Origin: Thermoplasmata archaeon
GTDB lineage: Archaea; Thermoplasmatota; Thermoplasmata; Thermoplasmatales; Thermoplasmataceae
Reading direction: 5' to 3'
DNA length: 6,909 bases
Assembly: GCA_021790415.1 (NCBI GenBank)
Contig: JAJYDZ010000088.1
Span: forward strand, 1 to 6,909
Below the pieces are notes generated by a model. That model searched no databases. It was not told the DNA's origin and saw only the letters and a list, made by a program, of their open reading frames with translations. The stretch's first letter is position 1, and every line of letters begins with the position of its first letter. The translations under genes and the position numbers were made by a program. This document shows, one piece after another, positions 1 to 6,682 of the stretch.

Positions 1-442
1 TATCCGTTGCAAAACCAGTTTCAACAGATTTTAACGGCAGGGCAGTGATAGACAACAACCCTTGTAAGATCACTGCTACTTCTGGCCTGTTTAGTACTTT
101 GGACGAAATATTGAAGTGCGGTTTATGAGTTATCTGTCCTTTTTCCTCAGAATAGACGAAAAAAGAGGTAGATCTTCGACTTGAAAGTTGAGAATATACT
201 TTCTGAATCGCACAAAATATTTCATCCTTTATGGATAGTTTTGGTCTACCTCTGGTCTGTTTCGGCTCCTCGACGTTTGTCACCAAATCACTCAGAAGCT
301 CGTTAAAAATTTCGAATTCTTGGCTCTGTGCTAGATTGTAAGCTTTCCAATCTTGTGGGTACGAAACCCTGATGGTCAGTGGTATCGACACATCTTTTTT
401 ATCGGAGCTTTTACTCCTTACTTGCTGTGGTGTTTCTGTCAT
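1..442 (-). CDS. DDE-type transposase, N-terminal part (runs off left edge)
   Basis: The minus strand is open from ATG at 442-440 to the window edge, giving 147 codons with no stop. The protein begins MTETPQQVRSK. It continues with a YPQDWKAYNLAQ segment (residues 28-39), an acidic helix-rich stretch, then RGRPKLSIKDEIFCAIQKVY (64-83) and a serine/arginine-rich SSRRST segment. The RGRP..SIKDEIFCA..KVY..LSSRR pattern is what I know from the N-terminal, DNA-binding part of IS4/IS5-like DDE transposases. The catalytic acidic residues would lie beyond the left edge, so activity cannot be judged. The start is supported by a very strong ribosome binding site five bases upstream. A TATA-like CTATATTTATGG lies further up on the same strand (524-513). 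The exact IS family is not certain. The plus-strand reading frame over 353-442 is only the antisense shadow of this gene. Confidence 0.75.
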   Translation of the reverse strand, partial: MTETPQQVRSKSSDKKDVSIPLTIRVSYPQDWKAYNLAQSQEFEIFNELLSDLVTNVEEPKQTRGRPKLSIKDEIFCAIQKVYSQLSSRRSTSFFVYSEEKGQITHKPHFNISSKVLNRPEVAVILQGLLSITALPLKSVETGFATD

Positions 443-447
443 GAGTT

Positions 448-456
448 TCACCTCCT
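448..456 (-). promoter_or_regulatory. Strong ribosome binding site of the transposase
   Basis: On the minus strand the sequence reads AGGAGGTGA, five bases before the ATG at 442. It matches the classic anti-Shine-Dalgarno complement almost perfectly and fixes the start of the left-edge transposase. It shows that leadered, Shine-Dalgarno-dependent translation is used here. Confidence 0.75.
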
Positions 457-490
457 ATCTAAAGATCATTTTGCTGTTATACCATATTAC

Positions 491-677
491 CAGCGTGGAG
501 AAAAGAAGACATCCATAAATATAGATCCTGACTTATGGAATCAGTAGCTTCACTTTGTTTAGTGAAACGGGGTCAACAAAGAAAGTGAGTGATGAATTTG
601 AAAAGGCACTTAAATTCTACATGAAGAGTAGAAATAAGGCTCATCGAATTGAACAAAACTTTTCATGCGACCTTTAG
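491..677 (+). pseudogene. Broken small ribbon-helix-helix-like DNA-binding protein
   Basis: Two adjoining plus-strand frames together spell one plausible small protein. The first reads QRGEKKTSINIDPDLWNQ and hits TAG at 545-547. The second, starting at 549 in another frame, reads FTLFSETGSTKKVSDEFEKA, then LKFYMKSRNK..., and ends at TAG 675-677. Joined, KKTSINIDPDLWNQ makes the beta strand and first helix. GSTKKVSDEFEKALKFYM makes the turn and second helix of a ribbon-helix-helix (CopG/Arc-type) regulator. No convincing start codon with a ribosome binding site is visible, so the 5' end also seems lost, perhaps because the insertion sequence to the left entered there. The left boundary given is approximate. 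It converges on the nuclease-methyltransferase gene with a gap of 20 bases. The family call is a pattern judgement on a short sequence and could be wrong. Confidence 0.4.
549..566. repeat. Short perfect inverted repeat (TTCACT / AGTGAA)
   Basis: TTCACT at 549-554 and AGTGAA at 561-566 form a perfect six-base stem around a TTGTTT loop. It sits exactly at the frame break of the small regulator remnant. It could be a scar, an operator-like palindrome, or chance in A+T-rich DNA. Confidence 0.4.
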
Positions 678-697
678 ACAATTCCTGCAGCAACTTA

Positions 698-3583
698 CTA
701 TCCCTTAGTTTGTAATTCCTCGACTATTGCAGGGTATAAATTGTTGATCATCTCGTTTGCCTCATTTTTATCAAAACCTAAAATCACTAATATAGTAGTA
801 TCGAGAAGTCTTCGTTCGTCTATCTTCTTAACGTACTGTTCAAGAATAGAAGGGAAGTTAAATTTCCTTAGGTCTTCAAATAAAGTCTTGAGGACAAATT
901 TCCGCTTGTCATCTAATCTGTCAAGGTTTAGAATGTCAAACGAAATCAGTTCACTTTCTCTTATATCAGTGAAGCCACCAGTTGTTTGTTCGCGATACGA
1001 TAGTATATTTGCAATTGTTATGCTACTGTTAAGGAGTAGTGTTTGAGTAAATGCTTCTTCTTCACTTTTGAAATTTAAGTTCTTAAATGTATCTGGGGCA
1101 ACAATTTTCTTGCTAGAGTAAAATGCAAAATGGTGAGTGTTCCCTGAGTTTGGTCTGAATCTACGTCCAACGACCACATAACTCTCTTTCTTAGCAACAT
1201 TCTTTTCGTGTTCTATCCAATTAAACTGCCCCTTCCACTTGGATACTGCTAATATTCTGTTGAAGTCCTGAGGCTCACTAACAAGTATATAATCGATAGA
1301 TTCTGGGTTGAATGTCTTAACCGCCGTCAACGTTCTTAGTGCTGGCTTTATTGTAGAGTAAGGGACTTCTAGAGGGAAACTTCCATTTCTTAATTCTACA
1401 CCTACTGAAGTCTTATTTTCATTCTTGAGTATCAGGAATGCTCTCCCTACTCTTGCTTTATCTGTATAACGGGTTATAAAGACCAGTTCTGAAAGACCTG
1501 CGGGAGATGCATGGAACCCTTCTGAAATTATTTCTCGAGGAATTTTCATTAATAAGCCATTTGACCTTGACCTAACTTTCTTCAAAAACGAATCTAGAGC
1601 ATTTTTGTTTCTATAAGAAGTAAATCCAATGAGGGGCATCAGGTTGTCAGAATTTTCATTTAGACTCAGAGTTTTTATAAACTTAACTTCAAACTGATTG
1701 GTGCTTTCGTCTCTATGTACCAAATAACAGGAGTTAAGTTCATAGGTTAGTTCCTTTAATTCCCTCTCTGACATATCTCTAATTGACTTCTTTAATATTA
1801 CAATTCCAGTATAGTCAGTACTTTCAGGTTCTCCTTTCCTTGCAATGTATAACAAATCTTTAAAGGACGAGCCTTCGCTAAATGCACGGTCTTTCAAAGG
1901 CTTCACAAAAAATTTGGTTTTATAATTGCGCAAAATGAATTCTCTTATCGGTTGAGTTGCTCTTCCTCTTGCAATGTTTATAGGAATTACGGCCGCTATT
2001 TTTCCATTAGATTTAAGCAATTTATCACCGAGTGCCAAGAAATAACCCCAAAGATTTACTTGATTTCCGCATATTCCGCGTAAGCTATTCGAATTTAATT
2101 TGTCTCTCATTTCCCTAGGCATCTTTTCCCTATCACTGAAGGGAGGATTCATTATGACCAAATCAACTGGACGTAGAGGGAATTCAGACCCCCTCCCCTC
2201 ACTAGATACTGAGCCTTTTTTCCTTACCAGTCTGTCATTATCTTCCTCTACAAGTGATTTCTGTATTGTTGCAGAATAGGGCTTTACAACATATTTTCCT
2301 TTTTTGAATTGTGTTGTATCAAGTACTTCCGCTAACTCTAATGAGTCCTGGGTCGCTATTCTTACGATGTTAGTTTTTTCTTCTATATTCTGCATCGTTA
2401 AGTTAATGGCAGAAATGTGAGCCGCAAATGGCATAATGTCAATCCCCGTTATGTCATCCTCAACAAATTTCTTATGAATTATAGCTAGGTCTCTGTCTCC
2501 ATATTCCTCCCGATATAGGTCTCTTTTTCTGTTGTAGCTGGAAACAAGAAGGGTTCCCGATCCGCATGCAGGGTCAATAAGTGTTTCATTCCATTCATCT
2601 ATTGCAAGTCCTGTCAATAAATCCGCTGACGCAGGATGTGTATAAAATGCTGCTAAGACTTTTCTTACTTCAAACGGAATTAAATCATGAAAAAATCTTC
2701 CCGCCAAGTCATGTGTTATGTGCTCTGCTCTCAATAATTTTATAGCTTTAATTACGTCATTAAGAATTTCTATTACATCCTTTGTTTCTGGAATATGAGC
2801 TAGAAGATTAACGCCATAAATTGATTTATAATCTATATCTGTTATCTTGTCGAAATAAGTCCTTATCCCTTGCAGATGTCTTATTTCTTCCAAATCTAAA
2901 AAAGCATCATCGTCAAATTTGGCCTTCCTCTTATATATGTGATAGAAGAGTAACTGATTGAATAGAAGAAATGATGCAAGATTTGTGACTTGATTTTTAG
3001 CAACCTCTTTGTCCTTAATCTCTCCAATGGAAACGAATAGGTCAAGTTTGTTTACAACTTCAGAAACTAGTTCATCTGTACGAATCTTATAGACGACGGA
3101 ATTGAGATCACTGGCGTATCTTTCAATTAATTTTACGGTGGTTGCGAAGTCAATCTTAGTTTCTCTTGCATCTATCAAGCTCTTCAATTGTTGAAAAAAT
3201 GAATTTGTATTAGAAGAAACTGTTTCGGTCCACAGATCTGTAAGCGTTGTGATACTCAGATTTGTATTCAGTGCGATCCGTCTAACTATTTCATAATCTA
3301 ATATCGGCTCTTTGCGTATTGAATCAGGATATATTAAAATTATAATATTTGGGGTTTTCAATCTTGTTCCATAGTCATAAGCTTGAGCAACAGCTTTTAA
3401 CCCAACAAGTTCAGGTTTTCCAACTTTAACTTCGATAACAAAGGACAAAGCGCCATATCTGAACAAAATATCCGGTTCGACGTCTTCAACAGCTGTATTC
3501 CCAATTGCTTCGAATCCTAGCCCTTGAAGAAGCTTAATGATCGGGGGGTACAATGTAGTTTCTTCAATTCTCGGGTAAGCCAT
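698..3583 (-). CDS. Type IIG-like restriction enzyme: PD-(D/E)XK nuclease fused to N6-adenine DNA methyltransferase
   Basis: This 961-residue protein looks intact and combines cutting and methylating functions. Residues 1-100 carry a nuclease core: PD at 37-38, the E-V-K triad at 51-53 after a strand (FVIEVKVGK), and a following Q67...Y71 motif, as in HsdR/Mrr-type PD-(D/E)XK nucleases. Residues 150-300 are a helical connector. The methyltransferase core follows: FYTHP at 313-317, the AdoMet motif I DPACGSGT at 337-344, TGIDIMP at 379-385, and the catalytic NPPF at 479-482, which in this family indicates methylation of adenine N6. An acidic/basic, low-complexity insert lies at about 420-470. 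Residues 580-961 have no motif I recognise and probably hold target recognition, so no separate specificity subunit would be needed. ATG at 3583 is the only good start: the frame has a stop 39 bases upstream, and AGAGG lies 10 bases before ATG. It stops with TAG. A small upstream frame overlaps its start (TAATG). Confidence 0.85.
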   Translation of the reverse strand: MAYPRIEETTLYPPIIKLLQGLGFEAIGNTAVEDVEPDILFRYGALSFVIEVKVGKPELVGLKAVAQAYDYGTRLKTPNIIILIYPDSIRKEPILDYEIVRRIALNTNLSITTLTDLWTETVSSNTNSFFQQLKSLIDARETKIDFATTVKLIERYASDLNSVVYKIRTDELVSEVVNKLDLFVSIGEIKDKEVAKNQVTNLASFLLFNQLLFYHIYKRKAKFDDDAFLDLEEIRHLQGIRTYFDKITDIDYKSIYGVNLLAHIPETKDVIEILNDVIKAIKLLRAEHITHDLAGRFFHDLIPFEVRKVLAAFYTHPASADLLTGLAIDEWNETLIDPACGSGTLLVSSYNRKRDLYREEYGDRDLAIIHKKFVEDDITGIDIMPFAAHISAINLTMQNIEEKTNIVRIATQDSLELAEVLDTTQFKKGKYVVKPYSATIQKSLVEEDNDRLVRKKGSVSSEGRGSEFPLRPVDLVIMNPPFSDREKMPREMRDKLNSNSLRGICGNQVNLWGYFLALGDKLLKSNGKIAAVIPINIARGRATQPIREFILRNYKTKFFVKPLKDRAFSEGSSFKDLLYIARKGEPESTDYTGIVILKKSIRDMSERELKELTYELNSCYLVHRDESTNQFEVKFIKTLSLNENSDNLMPLIGFTSYRNKNALDSFLKKVRSRSNGLLMKIPREIISEGFHASPAGLSELVFITRYTDKARVGRAFLILKNENKTSVGVELRNGSFPLEVPYSTIKPALRTLTAVKTFNPESIDYILVSEPQDFNRILAVSKWKGQFNWIEHEKNVAKKESYVVVGRRFRPNSGNTHHFAFYSSKKIVAPDTFKNLNFKSEEEAFTQTLLLNSSITIANILSYREQTTGGFTDIRESELISFDILNLDRLDDKRKFVLKTLFEDLRKFNFPSILEQYVKKIDERRLLDTTILVILGFDKNEANEMINNLYPAIVEELQTKG

Positions 3584-3660
3584 TAGTTTATCGCCTCTAC
3601 TGACACAAACAGTCCCTTTTTTGCCATACTAATCTGTTTCTTTTGATGCCATGACATCAC
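3583..3660 (-). CDS. Candidate 25-residue leader frame coupled to the nuclease-methyltransferase
   Basis: A minus-strand frame starts GTG ATG (3660-3655) and encodes about MSWHQKKQIS followed by MAKKGLFVSVEAIN. It stops with TAA whose last base is the first base of the methyltransferase ATG (TAATG overlap). An AAAGGAT ribosome binding site lies eight bases before the GTG, and a TATA-like box stands about 30 bases further upstream. The order TATA, RBS, small frame, overlapping stop-start fits a translated leader that feeds ribosomes into the large gene. The peptide is basic, short and not recognised. It could equally be chance, or the transcript could simply have a leader of about 90 bases. 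No homology can be claimed. Confidence 0.3.
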   Translation of the reverse strand: MMSWHQKKQISMAKKGLFVSVEAIN

Positions 3661-3667
3661 GTTACTT

Positions 3668-3705
3668 ATCCTTTGTTGTTATGTGCTGCTAAAGCCATTA
3701 TAAAA
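3668..3705 (-). promoter_or_regulatory. Candidate archaeal promoter and RBS for the nuclease-methyltransferase transcript
   Basis: On the minus strand TTTTATAA (3705-3698) resembles an archaeal TATA box. Transcription starting about 25-30 bases downstream would begin near 3675, just before AAAGGAT (3674-3668). That places the RBS at the very front of the transcript, ahead of the small frame. Spacing is good, but TATA-like strings are common in this A+T-rich DNA. Confidence 0.35.
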
Positions 3706-3805
3706 TCAACTAATAGAAAGGATACAAATGGAATGAGCGCTATAAGGAATTAACCTATATTCAGGAGTGAATCTCCCCTGACTCTTAAAGGCCGATAGGC
3801 GCTCT

Positions 3806-3822
3806 CTTCTCGCGTGGAGAAG
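3806..3822. repeat. Small perfect hairpin (CTTCTC / GAGAAG)
   Basis: CTTCTC at 3806-3811 pairs with GAGAAG at 3817-3822 around a five-base GCGTG loop, 45 bases before the IS256-type transposase start. It lies in the non-coding stretch 3661-3866, where I see no further gene. It may be part of the left end of the insertion sequence; no run of T follows, so it does not look like a terminator. Confidence 0.3.
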
Positions 3823-3866
3823 TAATAGGTGTCTGCCGTTTGAATCGTTCTCCCTGCACATAGGAT

Positions 3867-4960
3867 ATGGGCAGGAAGGAATATCTGGAGAAGCTTATGA
3901 ACACGGAGAGGAATGTTTTCATAGAATAGAACGGAGGATTGAGGAACGAATTCTATGAGAGAAAGGTTAAGAAGAAGTTTGGGGAGATGGACGATCTTGC
4001 CGTTCCTAGAGATAGAGAGGGTAGATTCAGAACTGCTGCATTAGAGCCATACAGCAGATCCATGGGCATAGACGAGCTGATAATTTCTCTCTATTCGAAA
4101 GGAGTATCGACAAGGAAGGCTTCGGAGATTCTGGAGACGATATTCCATAACAGGTACTCCAGATCATCCATTTCCAGAATAATGGATGCGACTCTTGAAG
4201 AAGTGAAGAGATTCCAATCCAGACCCTGGAATCTCGTTGCATTGCTATATTTCTTGATGCGCTGTTCTTCTTTCTGCATAGAGAAATAGCGGAGAAGAAA
4301 CCAATACTCTTTGCAATGGGGATAAGGGAGACGGGTGAATACGAGATAATGGGATTCTATCTGGTATCAAATGAATCACATCTTTCCTCTACCGCAGTGA
4401 TAAGAGACCTGTACGACACGGGAATGAGGGAGCCTCTTCAGTTCATAGCGGATGGTCTTCCAAAGCTTGACGAGGAGATTAGAAGTGTATTCCCCAAGGC
4501 TGATTTCCAGCTCTGCACCATCCACGTCTCAAGGAATTTCGAAGCGGAGGTGAGGGAATCTGACAAGATGCAGATAGACGGAGATCTGAGGAGGATTTTC
4601 ACTTCAGAGACGAAGGAAGATGCCCTCGCCAGACTGAGCTCGTTCAAGGAGAGATGGAACAAGAAATACCCAAGGCAGATATATAATATCGAGAAGAAGG
4701 TGAGCTACCTTTTCACCTTATTTTCCATACCCACGGGCCATAAGGAGATCACTGCACTCAAACAACATCATAGAGAGAACGAATAAAGAGGTGACAAGAA
4801 GGAAAAAGATAATCGATCCCTTCCCACAGAGGATTCAGCTCTTAAAATCGTTTATCTTAGAGTAGCGGAACTGAACGAGAGGCGGTCTGACAGATTGCTA
4901 AACAGATATTTTAAATCAAAGGATGAGTTGAACTCAATGTTCAGCAGCAGGTATCCGTGA
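3867..4960 (+). pseudogene. IS256/Mutator-family transposase, degenerate
   Basis: Stitched together, the fragments give a near full-length IS256-type transposase beginning MGRKEYLEKLMNTERNVFIE and ending FSSRYP at TGA 4958-4960. All landmarks are present: first catalytic Asp in IFLDALFF (codon 4256), second in FIADGLPK (4451), the C-x2-H motif in QLCTIHVSRN, and the catalytic Glu in NNIIERTNKE (4773). Four lesions break it. There is an in-frame TAG at 3927-3929. One base is lost at 4224-4226 (CCC where CCCC would restore frame). One base is gained in the T run 4721-4724. One base is lost near 4817 (ATCGATCCC, where GATTCC would restore IIDSLPTED). The start may instead be ATG 3897, preceded by GGAGAA. 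The lesions sit in or beside short homopolymers, so natural decay and sequencing error are both possible. It separates the methyltransferase gene from the kinase-synthetase gene. Confidence 0.85.
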
Positions 4961-4990
4961 GCTTACACACACTTTGTGACACAGTCTCTT
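4961..4990 (+). mobile_element. Candidate right terminal region of the IS256-type element
   Basis: Directly after the transposase stop comes a stretch containing ACACACTTTGTGACACAGTC. It has an internal CACA-CTT-TGTG stem and a GTGACAC string, resembling IS256-family ends. I could not find a convincing inverted partner on the left side: only GTGTC at 3830-3834 matches. The element's limits therefore stay open. Confidence 0.3.
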
Positions 4991-5019
4991 CTAACTAAAT
5001 CATTCTCGCATAATAGATT

Positions 5020-5070
5020 AAACTCTAAATAAACTCTGAAATAGAAATCATATTATATAAACAAGAGGTA
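5020..5070 (+). promoter_or_regulatory. Candidate promoter and RBS of the kinase-synthetase gene
   Basis: The region is A+T-rich. It holds a direct repeat AAACTCT (5020-5026 and 5031-5037), a TATA-like CTAAATAA (5025-5032), a second one TTATATAA (5053-5060), and a ribosome binding site GAGGTA (5065-5070) seven bases before ATG 5078. Transcription from the nearer box would begin at the ATG itself and skip the RBS, so the farther box fits better. Because the IS256-type remnant ends only about 100 bases upstream, the promoter may have been brought in or remodelled by that insertion. Confidence 0.4.
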
Positions 5071-5077
5071 ACTATTT

Positions 5078-6436
5078 ATGCGATTCAATAAAATTATACT
5101 TCTATCCGGAGCTATTTCTTCAGGTAAGTCTACATTGGCCAAGGGTTTAGCAAAGAATTACAGATCAAAAATCTTTAAAACTAGCGAATATCTAAAACAA
5201 ATTACCTCAAAGGATATGACAATTGATAGAAAGGCACTACAAGATGCAGGAGATGTACTAGACAGAGAAACTAGGGGAAAATGGGTACTCGATGAGTTGA
5301 TTAGGCGATTGCCTAAGGAAGAAGAGGCTCAGGGTATTATCGTCGATTCCATCAGAATTTGGGATCAACTAAAATTCATAAGCGATTACTTCTGGCCGAG
5401 AGTAATCCATATCCATCTTACTGCGCCACCAAGAGACCTTAAAGAGAGATTCAAGTCCCGTCAAAAAAGGGGCCTTGATAAAGAAACTGATTACGGGAAG
5501 ATAAAACAAAATCAAACCGAGAGCCAGATAGAAGAACTCGCTTTCTACGCCAATCTAGTGATAGATACAAAAAGGTCTACTGATGAAGATGTAGTGACCA
5601 GAGCTATTAGCTATATCGACACTCAGTCTGGATCGGGTCAAGGGTTCGTAGATGTAATCATAGGAGGACAATATGGTAGTGAGGGGAAGGGTCAGATAGT
5701 TTCGTACATCGGTAATGAGTATGACATTCATATTAGAGTTGGGGGACCAAACGCAGGTCACTCGGTATTCGAGGGAACCTCAAAACGTGTGTACCATCAA
5801 ATTCCATCTGGGTCAAAATTAAACAAAAGGTCTGTCCTCTTGATAGGGCCTGGTGCAGTGATAGATCCAAATAAACTACTCGATGAAAAGAGGGAGTGCA
5901 ATATAGAAGACAAGAGATTATTCATTGATTACAAAACTATGATTATTAACGAAGAAGATAAGAAAAAAGAAGTTGCGTTGGTAAAGAGAATAGGGTCTAC
6001 CGGACAAGGAGTAGGTTCTGCCACGGCGAGACGCATTATGAGGGCAGAAGATGTTAAACTGGCAAGAGATGTTCCCGAATTGTCAAAATATGTTACGTCA
6101 ACTACCGACATATTAGACCGAGCATATGCAGAGAATAAAAAGATTTTATTGGAAGGGACTCAAGGGGCTGGACTAAGCCTTTATCATGGACCATATCCAT
6201 ATGTAACTTCGCGGGATACATTTGCCTCCGGATGCCTTTCAGAGGCGGGAATATCTCCAAAGCGTGTACGTAGGATAATCATGGTTTGCAGGACCTATCC
6301 TATTAGGGTTGAAGACCCCATGAATGAAACGTCAGGTCCCTTAAATGAGATTACTTGGGATGAAATAGCAAACCGTTCAGGTTATAATGTCGATGTTTTG
6401 AAATCCGCGGAAAGAACTTCTACTACTAACAGGTAG
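5078..6436 (+). CDS. P-loop nucleotide kinase fused to adenylosuccinate synthetase-like (PurA/PurZ) domain, stopped by in-frame TAG
   Basis: The frame encodes 452 residues to TAG 6434-6436 and continues in the same frame to 6682. Residues 1 to about 186 are a kinase-like P-loop domain. It has the Walker A GAISSGKS (11-18), a DSIR segment (90-93), an R-rich lid (125-131) and ES..IEEL...ANLVIDT near its end, like dNMP kinase/dephospho-CoA kinase-type proteins. From 191 an adenylosuccinate synthetase-like domain starts: GGQYGSEGKG (196-205), NAGH (225-228), STGQGVG (307-313), LLEGTQGAG (357-365) and GPYPYVTSR (371-379). Such enzymes join aspartate to a purine nucleotide using NTP. The usual catalytic Asp of the first motif (Asp13 in E. 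coli PurA) is Ser201 here. The synthetase part (about 344 residues including the continuation) matches the short archaeal/PurZ size. ATG 5078 has a good RBS and directly precedes the kinase's first strand. The truncated product lacks the end of the aspartate loop and the base-recognition motif, so it would probably be inactive. Confidence 0.8.
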   Translation: MRFNKIILLSGAISSGKSTLAKGLAKNYRSKIFKTSEYLKQITSKDMTIDRKALQDAGDVLDRETRGKWVLDELIRRLPKEEEAQGIIVDSIRIWDQLKFISDYFWPRVIHIHLTAPPRDLKERFKSRQKRGLDKETDYGKIKQNQTESQIEELAFYANLVIDTKRSTDEDVVTRAISYIDTQSGSGQGFVDVIIGGQYGSEGKGQIVSYIGNEYDIHIRVGGPNAGHSVFEGTSKRVYHQIPSGSKLNKRSVLLIGPGAVIDPNKLLDEKRECNIEDKRLFIDYKTMIINEEDKKKEVALVKRIGSTGQGVGSATARRIMRAEDVKLARDVPELSKYVTSTTDILDRAYAENKKILLEGTQGAGLSLYHGPYPYVTSRDTFASGCLSEAGISPKRVRRIIMVCRTYPIRVEDPMNETSGPLNEITWDEIANRSGYNVDVLKSAERTSTTNR

Positions 6437-6682
6437 AGAAGAATTGGGGAATTTGAATGGGAGAATATACGTAAGGCTGCAGTATTAAATGGAGCCACAG
6501 ATATAGCCCTTACTTTTACCGATTATATCGACAAGAAAAATGCAAATGCAAGGCGTTATGAACAACTAACTGAGCCAACTCTGAGGTTTATAGAAGAGGT
6601 AGAGCGAGTAACACAGACTTCTGTTTCTCTAATCGCTACCGGATTTAATGATCACAGTATAATAGACAGGAGACACTGGTGA
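6434..6682 (+). other. In-frame continuation of the synthetase domain after the amber codon
   Basis: After TAG 6434-6436 the same frame stays open for 81 codons to TGA 6680-6682 and is clearly the missing C-terminus. RRIGEFEWENIRKAAVLNGA aligns with the PurA segment that follows the TGR-x-RR loop. LTFTDYID occupies the place of the LTKLD guanine-recognition motif, keeping Asp but not Lys. The end, SIIDRRHW, is one I remember from non-housekeeping synthetase-like proteins. The amber replaces the variable residue of the loop (TTNR-x-RR, codon 453). A single change from CAG, AAG, GAG or TTG would explain it. No frameshift is involved. Whether this stretch is ever translated depends on readthrough or on the TAG being an error. 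Confidence 0.75.

Noticed and set aside
353..547. Plus-strand frame of 64 codons starting at TTG
   Set aside because: Its first half is antisense to the well-supported transposase on the minus strand, and TTG has no ribosome binding site. Only its end (from about 491) resembles a protein, and that is treated as part of the broken regulator.
741..1046. Plus-strand frame of 101 codons inside the nuclease-methyltransferase gene
   Set aside because: Antisense to an intact 961-residue gene; its composition is rich in Ser/Leu/Arg as expected for a shadow frame.
3598..3620. TGACACAAACAGTCCC as the left terminal repeat of the IS256-type element
   Set aside because: It resembles the right-end sequence (TGACACAGTCTC) in direct, not inverted, orientation and needs a four-base gap. 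It also lies within the candidate leader region of the methyltransferase gene.
4027..4662. Minus-strand frames within the IS256-type region
   Set aside because: They are antisense shadows of the transposase fragments, with no ribosome binding site or recognisable motif.
5555..6111. Minus-strand frames inside the kinase-synthetase gene
   Set aside because: They are antisense to a well-recognised coding region and show no motifs.
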